NCBI RefSeq assembly: GCF_049727805.1
Contig: NZ_JBCNYA010000003.1
Coordinates: 1-64,000, forward strand
Reading direction: 5' to 3'
From: Frateuria_A sp049727805
GTDB taxonomy: Bacteria; Pseudomonadota; Gammaproteobacteria; Xanthomonadales; Rhodanobacteraceae
DNA: 64,000 nt
Both the position numbers and the translations under genes were made by a program. The notes below the pieces were generated by a model, which saw only the letters and a program-made list of their open reading frames with translations, searched no databases and was not told the origin of the DNA. The number at the start of each line of letters is the position of its first letter. Position 1 is the stretch's first letter. This document shows, piece after piece, positions 22,450 through 31,324 of the stretch.

Positions 22450-25197
22450 TCATCCTGCGACGATGTTGACGATCTTGCCGGGCACCACGATCACCTTGCG
22501 CACGGTCTGCCCTTCCAGGAACGCGACGACGTTGGGGTGCGCGCGCGCCATCGCTTCGGCGTCTTCCTTCGAGACATTGGCCGGCACCTCGATGGTAGCG
22601 CGCAGCTTGCCATTGACCTGCACCGCCAGGGTGACCGAGTCGCGCACCAGCGCGGCCGGGTCCGGCTGCGGCCAGGGCACGTTCTCCAGCACCGTTTCGG
22701 GGTGGCCCAGCACTTGCCACAACGCGTGGCTGACGTGCGGCACCACCGGGTTGAGCAGCAGCACCATCGCCTCCAGCGCCTCGTGGCGCACGGCACGGCC
22801 CTGCTCGCTCATGTCGGTGAACTTGCCCAGCGCGTTGAGCAGTTCCATCAGCGCCGCGATGGCGGTGTTGAAGGCATGCCGGCGGCCGAGGTCGTCGCCG
22901 ACCTTCTGGATGGCCTCGTGCAGCTGGCGGCGCAGCGCCTTCTGGCCGGCGTCGAGACTGGCGGGGTCGACCACCGGATGGTCCGGCTGCGCGGCGTGCG
23001 TGGTCACCTCGCGCCAGAAGCGGCGCAGGAAGCGGGCCATGCCTTCCACACCCGCCTCGCTCCATTCCAGCGATTGCTCGGGCGGCGCGGCGAACATGGA
23101 GAACAGGCGCACCGTGTCGGCGCCGAACTTCTCCACCATCGCCTGCGGATCGACGCCGTTGTTCTTGGATTTGGACATCTTCTCGATGCCGCCGATCTGC
23201 ACCGGCTGGCCGTCCGCCTTCAGGCGCGCGCCGACCACGCGCGCGCGCTCGTCGCGCTCGATCTCGACCTCGGCGGGATTGATCCAGTCCTTCGAGCCGT
23301 CGGCGTTCTCGCGGTAGAAGGTTTCGGCGATCACCATGCCCTGGCACAGCAGGTTGGTGGCCGGCTCGTCCGAATGCACCAGGCCCGCGTCGCGCAGCAG
23401 CTTGTGATAGAAGCGGAAGTACAGCAGGTGCAGGATCGCGTGCTCGATGCCGCCGATGTACTGGTCCACCGGCAGCCAGTAGTTGGCGCGCGCGTCGACC
23501 TGCCCGGCGGCGCCGGGACTGGTGTAGCGGGCGTAGTACCAGCTCGACTCCATGAAGGTGTCGAAGGTGTCGGTCTCGCGCTCCGCCGGGCCGCCGCACT
23601 GCGGGCAGGCGCACTTGCGCCATTCGGGATCGGCCTTGATCGGCGACTGCACGCCCGAGAATTCCACGTCCTCGGGCAGCACCACCGGCAACTGGTCTTC
23701 CGGCACCGGCAGGGCGCCGCACTGGCTGCAGTAGATCACCGGGATCGGGCAGCCCCAGTAGCGCTGGCGGCTGACGCCCCAGTCGCGCAGGCGCCAGTTC
23801 ACGCGGCGCTGGCCCTTGCCCTCGCGCTCCAGGCGGTCGGCGATCGCCTCGAAGGCCTGGGCGAAGTCCAGGCCGTCGCAATCGCCGGAATTCACCAGGA
23901 TGCCGCGCTCGGTATACGCAGCGTCCTCATGGATGCGCCGCTCGAATTCCTGCACCGTGCGCAGCGCAGCGGAGGTTTCATAGGCATCGGTATCGCTGCC
24001 GTGCAGCGCGGCGCGCATCGGATTGGCGCCGACGCCCTGGCGCAGGTCATGGCCGATCTCCGCCAACGCGTCGACCACGCCGCGGTCGACGATCACCATG
24101 CGGATCGGCAGCGAATACTTCTGCGCGAATTCCCAGTCGCGCTGGTCGTGCCCGGGCACCGCCATCACCGCGCCGGTGCCGTAGCCCATCAGCACGAAGT
24201 TGGCGACCCAGACCGGGATCTTCTCGCCCGTGACCGGGTGGATCGCGCGCAGGCCGGTGTCCATGCCGCGTTTTTCCTGGGTTTCCAGCTCGGCCTCGGA
24301 AACGCCGCCGTGCTTGAGTTCCTCCAGGAACGCGGCCAGCCGCTCGTTGCCCTTCGCGGCCTTCATCGCCAGCGGATGTTCGCTGGCAATGGAAACGAAG
24401 GACACCCCCATCAGGGTGTCGGGGCGCGTGGTGAACACGGTCAGCGGTTCGGCTTCGCCCTCGACGGCGAAGTGGATCTCCAGGCCTTCGGAGCGGCCGA
24501 TCCAGTTGCGCTGCATGATCTTGACCGCGTCCGGCCAGCCCGGCAGCGTGTCCAGGCCGTCGAGCAGCTCCTGCGCGTAGTCGGTGATCTTCAGGAACCA
24601 CTGCGGAATCTCGCGCTTCTCCACCAGCGCACCAGAGCGCCAGCCGCGGCCGTCGATCACCTGCTCGTTGGCAAGCACCGTCTGGTCGACCGGATCCCAG
24701 TTCACCACCGCGTTCTTGCGGTAGGCCATGCCCTTCTTCATCAGCCGCGTGAACATCAATTGTTCCCAGCGGTAGTACTGCGGCGTGCAGGTGGCGAACT
24801 CGCGCGTCCAGTCGTAGGCGAAGCCCATGCGCTTCAACTGCTCGCGCATGTGCTCGATGTTCTTGTAAGTCCACTTGGCCGGCGCGGTCCTGTTCTTGAT
24901 CGCGGCGTTCTCGGCCGGCAGGCCGAAGGCGTCCCAGCCCATCGGCTGCAGCACGTTGCGGCCGTTCATGCGCTGGTAGCGGCTGATCACGTCGCCGATG
25001 GTGTAGTTGCGCACGTGGCCCATGTGCAGCGCACCGGACGGATACGGCAGCATCGAAAGGCAGTAGAACTTCGGCTTGGAGGGGTCTTCGACCACCTCGT
25101 AGGCGCGGTTTTCGCTCCAGTACCGCTGCGCGGCGGTTTCCACCGCCTGCGGCTGGTAGCCCTGTTCGTTCGAAGCCTGTTCGTGGGAGTCCTGCAT
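22450..25197 (-). CDS. leuS: Leucyl-tRNA synthetase
   Basis: Class I synthetase that charges leucine on tRNA-Leu. The 915-residue protein has HMGH at 58-61 (HIGH motif), a CP1 editing domain with the threonine-rich TTRPDTLMGVSF segment, a zinc-binding-type CSQC and CPQC pair in the leucine-specific region, and KMSKSKNNGVDP near residue 673. It is somewhat longer than the E. coli enzyme (about 860), mostly at the N-terminus and in insertions. First gene of the leuS-lptE-holA-nadD run. Confidence 0.98.
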   Translation of the reverse strand: MQDSHEQASNEQGYQPQAVETAAQRYWSENRAYEVVEDPSKPKFYCLSMLPYPSGALHMGHVRNYTIGDVISRYQRMNGRNVLQPMGWDAFGLPAENAAIKNRTAPAKWTYKNIEHMREQLKRMGFAYDWTREFATCTPQYYRWEQLMFTRLMKKGMAYRKNAVVNWDPVDQTVLANEQVIDGRGWRSGALVEKREIPQWFLKITDYAQELLDGLDTLPGWPDAVKIMQRNWIGRSEGLEIHFAVEGEAEPLTVFTTRPDTLMGVSFVSIASEHPLAMKAAKGNERLAAFLEELKHGGVSEAELETQEKRGMDTGLRAIHPVTGEKIPVWVANFVLMGYGTGAVMAVPGHDQRDWEFAQKYSLPIRMVIVDRGVVDALAEIGHDLRQGVGANPMRAALHGSDTDAYETSAALRTVQEFERRIHEDAAYTERGILVNSGDCDGLDFAQAFEAIADRLEREGKGQRRVNWRLRDWGVSRQRYWGCPIPVIYCSQCGALPVPEDQLPVVLPEDVEFSGVQSPIKADPEWRKCACPQCGGPAERETDTFDTFMESSWYYARYTSPGAAGQVDARANYWLPVDQYIGGIEHAILHLLYFRFYHKLLRDAGLVHSDEPATNLLCQGMVIAETFYRENADGSKDWINPAEVEIERDERARVVGARLKADGQPVQIGGIEKMSKSKNNGVDPQAMVEKFGADTVRLFSMFAAPPEQSLEWSEAGVEGMARFLRRFWREVTTHAAQPDHPVVDPASLDAGQKALRRQLHEAIQKVGDDLGRRHAFNTAIAALMELLNALGKFTDMSEQGRAVRHEALEAMVLLLNPVVPHVSHALWQVLGHPETVLENVPWPQPDPAALVRDSVTLAVQVNGKLRATIEVPANVSKEDAEAMARAHPNVVAFLEGQTVRKVIVVPGKIVNIVAG

Positions 25198-25318
25198 GTT
25201 TCCGGTGCCTTGCTGTGGGGTACGCGCGGCCCGCGTGGCTGCGGCGGCGATGAACCCGTCAGCCTAGCCCAGCGCCCGGCCGGAGCCAAGACGAGGCCGT
25301 CGATGACGCGGGTTGGCC

Positions 25319-25384
25319 ATAGGATGGGCTTCAGCCCACCGGCTTGTCCGGAGCGGAAATGTTGCGCTGAAGCCCACCCTACTC
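25319..25384. repeat. GGTGGGCT/AGCCCACC twin REP-like element
   Basis: AGGATGGGCTTCAGCCCACC faces GCTGAAGCCCACCCTACT across about 30 bp. It lies between leuS (5' side) and the 3' end of pqiC. Confidence 0.85.
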
Positions 25385-25387
25385 CGG

Positions 25388-25990
25388 CTATGGCACTGAC
25401 GGACAGGCGGGCGTCTGGCCGGCGGCGACCGGCCCGGCGGCCTGGGCGATCTGCCCGGCGAGCGCCGCCAGCGCGCGCTGGTGGCCTTCGACCAGCGCGT
25501 CGTAACCGGGCCCGACCGGCTCGCGGACCTGGCTGGTGCAGGCGAGCATGGCGTCGCCCTGCAACTGGCGCACGCTCCAGGCGGCGTCGATGAGCGCGTA
25601 CTCGCCCGGCGACGAGTCGAAGCGGCGCAGGTCGACCTTGATGCGCAGCCGCGGCTTGCCGCCGCTGGGCAGGCCGGTGGCGTCCTGCGCATGCAGCGCC
25701 TGGGCGAGGTCGGCGGACAACGCGCCGCGCACTTCGTCGGCCAGCGGCGCGATCCAGCGCTCGCCGCCCAGCGGGACGGCGCCCTGCCCGCCCAGGCGGA
25801 TCACCAGTTGCGGCTGGTCGACCTGGGCCGGAATGCCCACCGGCAACAGCTCGAACTGGAACGGCGCCGCCGGTGCCGGCTGCCCGGCCTGCGCAGGCGC
25901 GATCAAGGTGTAGTAGTGCGCCGGCTGCGAAGCGCAGGCGGCCAGGCCCAGCGCCAGCGCGGCGGCCAGCAGGTGTCGCGTGCGGATCAT
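25388..25990 (-). CDS. pqiC: PqiC-like lipoprotein (ABC-type transport auxiliary lipoprotein)
   Basis: Outer-membrane lipoprotein that receives the PqiB tunnel in intermembrane lipid transport. The 200-residue precursor has a signal peptide with lipobox LAAC (Cys19) and the family motif HYYTLI just after it. The centre (RIKVDLRRFDSSPGEYALIDAAW) matches the PqiC/YmbA domain. Its ATG overlaps the pqiB stop codon (ATGA), and it is the last gene of the operon. Confidence 0.92.
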   Translation of the reverse strand: MIRTRHLLAAALALGLAACASQPAHYYTLIAPAQAGQPAPAAPFQFELLPVGIPAQVDQPQLVIRLGGQGAVPLGGERWIAPLADEVRGALSADLAQALHAQDATGLPSGGKPRLRIKVDLRRFDSSPGEYALIDAAWSVRQLQGDAMLACTSQVREPVGPGYDALVEGHQRALAALAGQIAQAAGPVAAGQTPACPSVP

Positions 25991-27654
25991 GGCTTGCTCC
26001 CTTGCCGTGCAGGCGGGTTGGCGCGCTCCGGCTGCGCCGGCGGCGCGTCATCCGGCCGGCCGCGGATCAGCGCTTCCGGATGCACGCCCAGGTAGTCGGT
26101 CAGCGCGCGCAGCGAGCGCGCCATGCGCTGCAGTTCGCCCAGCGTGCTGCCCAGGTTCTGCTGCAGCGGCGAGTCGGCCGAGAGCGCGTTGTCGGCGCTG
26201 CCCAGCGTGCGCTGCGCGCCTTTGAGCGTGCCCTGGAGCTCGGGCAACACGCCGGTGTTGACCTGCCTGAGCGTGCCGTCCAGGTCCGCCAGCGTCCGGT
26301 CGAGGTTGCGGCCGATGCTGTCGAACGGAATCTTCTGCACCTTGGTGACGATGTCGGCCAACTGTTCCTGCAGCTTGTCGAAGCTGCCGGGCGCCGTGGG
26401 CAGTTCGACCGGCGTGGCGGCCACGTCGAAGCTCGCCCTGGGCGCCTTGGGCACGAAGTCCAGCGCGATGTAGAGCTGCCCGGTGAGCAGGTTGCCGGTG
26501 CGCGCCTGCGCGCGCAGGCCGTGCGCGACCAGCGGGCCGAACATGCGCGCCAGGTCGACGCGGCCGTCCTTCGTGCCGGCCTGCGCGGCGAGCTTGTCGT
26601 ACGCGTTGCCCAGCCGCTGCGGGTAGATCACCGCGCCGACGGTGAGCGGGAAGCGCGTGTCCTTCGCGTCGTAGTCCATGGTGATGGAGACCACCTTGCC
26701 GATGTTGACGCCCAGGAACTCCACCGGCGCGTCCACCGCCAGACCGCGCAGCGACTGGTTGAAGCGCATGCGGATGTAGCGCGGCGGGCCGTCCGGCGGC
26801 GCCATCGCGGTGGTTTCGTCGTTGAACAGGGCGAAGTCGGCATCCTCGGCCGCGGGCGTGTCATCGTGCGGGCCGCGCGGTTCCTCGAAGGCGACGCCGC
26901 CGGCAAGCACCGTCGCCAGCGACTGGGTATTGAGCTTCAGCCCGTTGGCGCCCAGCGAGACGTCGACGCCGCTGGCATTCCAGAAGCGTGTCGAGCGGGT
27001 CACGAAGCGGTCGTTGGGGCCGTCGACGAAGATGCGCAGCGAGACGCCCTTGCCGTCCTTGTCCAGCGTGTAGGACGACACGCGGCCGACCTGGATGCGC
27101 CGGTAGTACACCGGCGAGCCGGTGTCGAGCGAGCCCAGGTCGTCGGTGTGCAGCACGAAGCTCTTGCCAGGCGCGCCGTGCAGCACGGCCGGCGGCGTCT
27201 CCAGGCCGGTGAACTCGTACTGTTCATCCTTGGAGTCGCCCACGTCGGCGCCGATGAACGCGCCCGAGAGCAGCGTGTCCACGCCGGACACACCGCCCAG
27301 GCCGATGCGCGGGCGCACCACCCAGTAACGCGTGCCCTTGGTGGCGAAGCTCTCGGCGCTCTTGTTGAGCGCCACCTTCACGCGCACCCGCTTGCGGTCC
27401 TCGGACAGGTCCAGGCTGGTGACCTTGCCGATCACCACGTTCTTGTACTTGACCGGGGTCTTGCCCGCCTCCAGCCCCTCGGCGGTCTGGAAGGTGAGGG
27501 TGATGTCCGGCCCGGCCTGCAGCCAGGCGTGCACCACCAGCGACAGGCCCACCAACGCGGCCAGCACCGGCACCAGCCAGATCAGCGAAAGGCTGAAGCG
27601 GTGCTTGCGCACCACCGGTTCGGGCAGTTCCTCGCGCGGGGTCTGCTCAGTCAT
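25987..27654 (-). CDS. pqiB: PqiB, MCE-domain intermembrane transport protein
   Basis: Forms a hexameric needle across the periplasm for phospholipid transport. The 555-residue protein has one N-terminal membrane helix (LSLIWLVPVLAALVGLSLVV), three MCE domains (near 45-125, 155-250 and 285-390, each with a YKNVVIG-, YYRRIQVG- or FLGVNIG-type motif), and a long C-terminal coiled helical region (about 400-520). The ATG at 27654 (MTEQTPREE) is preferred to an in-frame ATG at 27666. It overlaps the pqiA second half by 8 bp and pqiC by 4 bp. Confidence 0.94.
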   Translation of the reverse strand: MTEQTPREELPEPVVRKHRFSLSLIWLVPVLAALVGLSLVVHAWLQAGPDITLTFQTAEGLEAGKTPVKYKNVVIGKVTSLDLSEDRKRVRVKVALNKSAESFATKGTRYWVVRPRIGLGGVSGVDTLLSGAFIGADVGDSKDEQYEFTGLETPPAVLHGAPGKSFVLHTDDLGSLDTGSPVYYRRIQVGRVSSYTLDKDGKGVSLRIFVDGPNDRFVTRSTRFWNASGVDVSLGANGLKLNTQSLATVLAGGVAFEEPRGPHDDTPAAEDADFALFNDETTAMAPPDGPPRYIRMRFNQSLRGLAVDAPVEFLGVNIGKVVSITMDYDAKDTRFPLTVGAVIYPQRLGNAYDKLAAQAGTKDGRVDLARMFGPLVAHGLRAQARTGNLLTGQLYIALDFVPKAPRASFDVAATPVELPTAPGSFDKLQEQLADIVTKVQKIPFDSIGRNLDRTLADLDGTLRQVNTGVLPELQGTLKGAQRTLGSADNALSADSPLQQNLGSTLGELQRMARSLRALTDYLGVHPEALIRGRPDDAPPAQPERANPPARQGSKP

Positions 27655-28267
27655 CGTCGGGGCCATCCCACATCAGTCGGGGGTCGAAGCTCATCGAGGC
27701 GAACATCGTAAGTATCACGGTCAGGCCGAAGAACACCACGCCCGGCAGCGGCTCGACCTGGCTGAAGAAGCCGAAGCGCACCAGCGCGGTGAGCAGCGCC
27801 ACCACGAACACGTCCAGCATCGACCAGTAGCCGATGAACTCCACCGCGCGGTACAGCCGGGCGCGCTGGCGCAGCGCCCAACGGCTCTGCCGCTGGGTGC
27901 TGGTCAGCAGCGTGCCCAGCACCAGGAACTTGGTCATCGGCACGACGATCGAGGCGGTGAACACGATCACCGCCAGGCTGGGCGAACCCTTGACCCACAG
28001 CTCCACCACGCCGCTGATGATGGTGTTGTCGTCGATGTCGCCCAGGCTCACCGTGCGCATGATGGGCAGGACGTTGGCCGGGATGTACAGGATGAACGCG
28101 GCAACCAGCAGCGCCCACGTGCGCCGGATGCTGTCGCGCTTGCGCCGGTGCAGCGCGGCGCCGCAACGCGGGCAGGCTGCGTCGTCGGTCGCCGGCTCGC
28201 GGCAGACCAGCCCGCATACGTGGCAGCCGATGACGCCCAGTTCGTGTGCCCGCGGCGCCCGGCTCAT
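27647..28267 (-). CDS. PqiA-like membrane protein, second half
   Basis: Inner-membrane partner of PqiB, 206 residues. It begins with a zinc-ribbon (CHVCGLVCREP, then CPRCGAALHRRK) followed by four helices of the PqiA domain, including YIPANVLPIM and a WSMLDVFVVALLTALV segment. In E. coli PqiA this forms one chain with the preceding module; here it is a separate gene, starting within the stop codon of the first (ATGA overlap). Confidence 0.92.
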   Translation of the reverse strand: MSRAPRAHELGVIGCHVCGLVCREPATDDAACPRCGAALHRRKRDSIRRTWALLVAAFILYIPANVLPIMRTVSLGDIDDNTIISGVVELWVKGSPSLAVIVFTASIVVPMTKFLVLGTLLTSTQRQSRWALRQRARLYRAVEFIGYWSMLDVFVVALLTALVRFGFFSQVEPLPGVVFFGLTVILTMFASMSFDPRLMWDGPDDD

Positions 28268-28938
28268 GCGTCCGGCTCCGTCATGTCCCACAGCCGGCGC
28301 AGGTCGATGCCCGAGAAGATCGTGATCAGCAGCGTGAGCACGGCATAGGCCCAGATGCCCGGATCCGCCTGCACGTCGAAGTAGGCGCGCGCCTTGACGA
28401 TCGACACCAGCGCGCCGAGCACGAACACCTCGGTCATCGTCCACGGCTGCAGGTAGTAGAGCGTGCGCATGATGGCGGCAAAGCCCGGCGCGCGCCGGCC
28501 GGCGCGGGCGAACAGCAGCACCCAGCCCAGCATCAGCATCTTGTTGAGCGGGAAGAAGAACAGCGTGGCCGCCGCGACCACCGAAACCACCTGCGCGCCC
28601 TGCCCCCACATCATCAGGATCATGCCCCACAGCGTCGCGCTGCTCTGCTGCGCGCCCAGGCCCAGGGTGACCACCGGCCACACGTTGGCGATCAAAAAAA
28701 CGATCAGCGCGGTCAGCACCAGCGCCAGCATGCCGCCGGCGTCGAGCGTGTGGTAGCGCGCCAGCACCGCGCCGCAGCGCACGCAGCACACCTCCTCGCC
28801 GTGCCCGAGCACGTGGCCGCGATGCACCGTGTCGCAGTGCTCGCACACCAGCAGCCGGCCGGAGGACGCATGCAGGCGCGCGGCTGCGGCGTTGTCCGCG
28901 GCGCGGATGTGGGCGAGGCCGGGCTTTGGCGTACTCAT
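28264..28938 (-). CDS. PqiA-like membrane protein, first half
   Basis: First gene of the pqi operon, 224 residues. The N-terminal zinc-ribbon has CEHCDTVHRG and CVRCGAVLAR; four helices of the PqiA domain follow, with FLIANVWPVVTLG and the QPWTMTEVFVLGALVSIVK signature. It matches the N-terminal half of fused PqiA. Divergent from the thioredoxin gene, with 264 bp between them. Confidence 0.92.
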   Translation of the reverse strand: MSTPKPGLAHIRAADNAAAARLHASSGRLLVCEHCDTVHRGHVLGHGEEVCCVRCGAVLARYHTLDAGGMLALVLTALIVFLIANVWPVVTLGLGAQQSSATLWGMILMMWGQGAQVVSVVAAATLFFFPLNKMLMLGWVLLFARAGRRAPGFAAIMRTLYYLQPWTMTEVFVLGALVSIVKARAYFDVQADPGIWAYAVLTLLITIFSGIDLRRLWDMTEPDA

Positions 28939-29060
28939 CGGTCCATTCTCGCAAATCGGGCGTGGGGACGTAGGTGCGGGTGGAGATTCGTCGCGAGGGA
29001 GGCCCTCGCTTCGTGCTCCCGGAGATGAGGGGAGGCGAAGATGGGCTCCCTGCGAGAATG

Positions 29061-29098
29061 TCCCCTCACCTCAATCCTCTCCTCGAGGGAGAGGAGGC
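29061..29098. repeat. CCCTCACCTCAATCCTCTCC palindromic repeat (diverged)
   Basis: TCCCCTCACCTCAATCC followed by a CTCTCCTCGAGGGAGAG hairpin. It is a diverged member of the CCCTCTCCCC family, in the promoter region between the pqi operon and the thioredoxin gene. Confidence 0.7.
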
Positions 29099-29202
29099 GA
29101 ACGTGTGCGCCTTGCGCACGCTTGTATCTGATGAGAGCGCCGGGCCTCTTGATATGCTGGCCGGCACCCCGATCTGCAACGTTCCCCTCAAGGAGAGCCC
29201 AC

Positions 29203-30066
29203 GTGACCGCCGCCGCCCAAGCCCACGTCTTCGACATCGACACGGCCAATTTCGAGACCGAGGTGCTGCAGGCCTCGATGACCACGCCGGTGCTGGTGGA
29301 CTTCTGGGCGACCTGGTGCGGCCCGTGCAAGACGTTGGGTCCGATGCTGGAGAAGCTCGCCGCCGAGTACAACGGCGCCTTCCGCCTGGGCAAGGTGGAC
29401 GTGGACAAGAACCAGGAGCTGGCCGCGATGTTCGGCATCCGCTCCATTCCCACGGTCATGCTGGTCAAGGACGGGCAACTGCTCGACGGCTTCGCCGGCG
29501 CACTGCCCGAGGGCCAGCTGCGCGAGTTCCTGTCGCGCCACGTGCAGCCGCTGGACGGCGAAGCGCCTGCCGAACCCGAGCCGGAAGAAGCGGAAGATCC
29601 CGCACAGGCGATCAACCGCCTGCAGCAGGAAATCGCCGCCGAACCGGACCGCGCCGAACTCAAGCTCGACCTCGCACTCGCCCTGATGCGCGATGGCCAG
29701 GCCGACGCCGCCGAGGCCGAGCTCAACGCGCTGCCGGCCAACCTGGCCACCGACGCGCGCGCCGTGCGCCTGCGCAGCCAGTTGGACCTAGCTCGCGCGC
29801 TGGAAGGCGCGCCCTCGCTGGCCGAGCTGCGCCAGCGCGTGCAGGCCGATGCCACCGACTGGGCCGCACGCGACCTGCTCGGCGTGCGGCTGCTGCTGGA
29901 AGACGACCCGGCCGCCGGCCTGGACCAGTTCCTGGCGATCCTGGAAAAGGCCCGCGACTGGAACGACAACGCCGCGAAGAAGCGTCTGCTGGCCGCCTTC
30001 GCGACGCTGGACGACGTCGAGCTGGTCGGCCGCTATCGCCGGCGGATGGCGTCGCTTTTGTTCTGA
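29203..30066 (+). CDS. cnoX: Thioredoxin-TPR chaperone (CnoX/YbbN-like)
   Basis: A 287-residue cytoplasmic protein. The thioredoxin domain (about 5-115) has the full active site WATWCGPCK, unlike E. coli CnoX in which the motif is altered, so it may still do redox chemistry. A TPR-like helical domain fills the rest (from about 130, AINRLQQEIAAEPDRAELKL). Known family members protect oxidised client proteins. Translation starts at a GTG at 29203 with AAGGAG eight bases upstream. Confidence 0.9.
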   Translation: MTAAAQAHVFDIDTANFETEVLQASMTTPVLVDFWATWCGPCKTLGPMLEKLAAEYNGAFRLGKVDVDKNQELAAMFGIRSIPTVMLVKDGQLLDGFAGALPEGQLREFLSRHVQPLDGEAPAEPEPEEAEDPAQAINRLQQEIAAEPDRAELKLDLALALMRDGQADAAEAELNALPANLATDARAVRLRSQLDLARALEGAPSLAELRQRVQADATDWAARDLLGVRLLLEDDPAAGLDQFLAILEKARDWNDNAAKKRLLAAFATLDDVELVGRYRRRMASLLF

Positions 30067-30197
30067 CAAGGCGAGCATCCGAGCGCGACGGGGTCATGCG
30101 GGCCTTGCGTGGCGCGCTGCAGCCCGGGCGCCGCGGTGGGATCGACTCACCATACGCTCGCGTACGCTAGACTGGCCTTTTCCCCGCCAGCATCCCC

Positions 30198-30656
30198 ATG
30201 CGCGCCTCCACCTTCCGCCGCCTGCTCAACCTCTGGCCGCCGTTCCTGTTCAACAGCATCCGCGTGCTGCACCTGGCGGACGACTGGACCGAAGCGCGCG
30301 TGGTGCTGCGCCTGCGGCCGTGGAACCGCAACTACGTGCGCAGCCAGTTCGGCGGCAACCTGTTCTCGATGACCGATCCGTTCTGGATGCTGCTGGCGAT
30401 GCACCGCCTGGGCGGCGACTACTACGTATGGGACAAGGCCGGCGCGATCGACTTCGTGGCGCCCGGCCGCGAAGACGTCTATGCGTCCTTCCACCTCACC
30501 GACGCCATGGTCGACGAGCTGCGCGCCGCCGCGGCCGGCGGCGACAAGGTGCTGCGCTGGTTCGAGACCGAAGTGGCGACCGCGTCGGGCGAAGTCGTCG
30601 CCCGGGTGCGCAAGCAGCTCTACGTGCGGCTCAAGCCCAAGGCCCGCGTGGCATAA
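30198..30656 (+). CDS. DUF4442 hot-dog fold protein
   Basis: A 152-residue protein of the DUF4442 family, which has the hot-dog fold of acyl-CoA thioesterases. Typical segments are LNLWPPFLFNSIRVLHLADD at the N-terminus, RNYVRSQFGGNLFSMTDPFW in the helix region, and the C-terminal VARVRKQLYVRLKPK strand. The substrate is unknown. Encoded alone, downstream of the thioredoxin gene. Confidence 0.88.
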   Translation: MRASTFRRLLNLWPPFLFNSIRVLHLADDWTEARVVLRLRPWNRNYVRSQFGGNLFSMTDPFWMLLAMHRLGGDYYVWDKAGAIDFVAPGREDVYASFHLTDAMVDELRAAAAGGDKVLRWFETEVATASGEVVARVRKQLYVRLKPKARVA

Positions 30657-30661
30657 GCTTC

Positions 30662-31324
30662 CTACGCCTCCCGCTCGAAGCGGGCGATCTCTTCCAGCGC
30701 CGCCTCGGCCTTGCGCACGGCCTTGCCGGCGGCGTTGTCGGTGATCCAGCGCATGCGCCCGGTCCACCGGGCCAGCCCGACCACGGCGAGCACCAGCGCC
30801 AGCGATATCCAGCCGCAGAGCACCAGCCAGCCGACGAAGCGCGGCCAGCGCGCCCACACGTCGACGCCGATCTCCCAATGGATTTCCATCAGCAATAGGG
30901 GAATCCACACGAAGCTGCCGATCACGGCGAATACCGGCGCCTCGACCTGTATCCGCCACGCGCGCAGCTGCGCCAGACGACGCTGGATGTCGAGCACCTG
31001 TGCGGTGTAGTCGATCCCCAGCATCAGATGCAGGATGCGGCCGGCGAACGCCACCATCGCGATGCCGAACACCTGCACCATCACGCCCAGCACGACCTGG
31101 TGGGCGACGTCCATGTGGCTGGTCCAATAGGCCGTTCCCAGGAGCATGAACAGCACGCCGAACGCGAGCTGGATCGACTGCCCCCAGAGCAGCGGCCGCA
31201 GGCCGTGGCGCAGCTTGTCGAGCCGTCCCTCCCGATAGAGCCGCAGGTTGAACGCCTGTTGCTGCTCCAGCCGCTGGTTGAGCTGCTGCCAGGCCTGCTT
31301 CATTTCGTCCAGTTCCATGCTCAT
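30662..31324 (-). CDS. Membrane protein, putative partner of ECF sigma factor
   Basis: A 220-residue protein with a soluble N-terminus (about 1-45, MELDEMKQAWQQLNQRLEQQ), four hydrophobic segments, and a charged C-terminal tail. It overlaps the upstream sigma factor stop by 4 bp (ATGA), so both are made together. Its layout fits a membrane anti-sigma factor of the Xanthomonadales, but no zinc-anti-sigma motif (HXXXCXXC) is present. Function inferred only from position. Start is 31324 or two codons later. Confidence 0.8.
   Translation of the reverse strand: MSMELDEMKQAWQQLNQRLEQQQAFNLRLYREGRLDKLRHGLRPLLWGQSIQLAFGVLFMLLGTAYWTSHMDVAHQVVLGVMVQVFGIAMVAFAGRILHLMLGIDYTAQVLDIQRRLAQLRAWRIQVEAPVFAVIGSFVWIPLLLMEIHWEIGVDVWARWPRFVGWLVLCGWISLALVLAVVGLARWTGRMRWITDNAAGKAVRKAEAALEEIARFEREA

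Noticed and set aside
22444..25593. A 1049-codon open frame antisense to leuS
   Set aside because: It is the mirror of leuS codon bias in high-GC DNA. It is rich in Arg, Ala, His and Gln without any domain, while the leuS frame has HMGH and KMSKS.
27647..28954. A single 435-residue fused PqiA
   Set aside because: The N-terminal half of that frame is the wrong frame for the first PqiA domain; two genes with an ATGA overlap explain the sequence.
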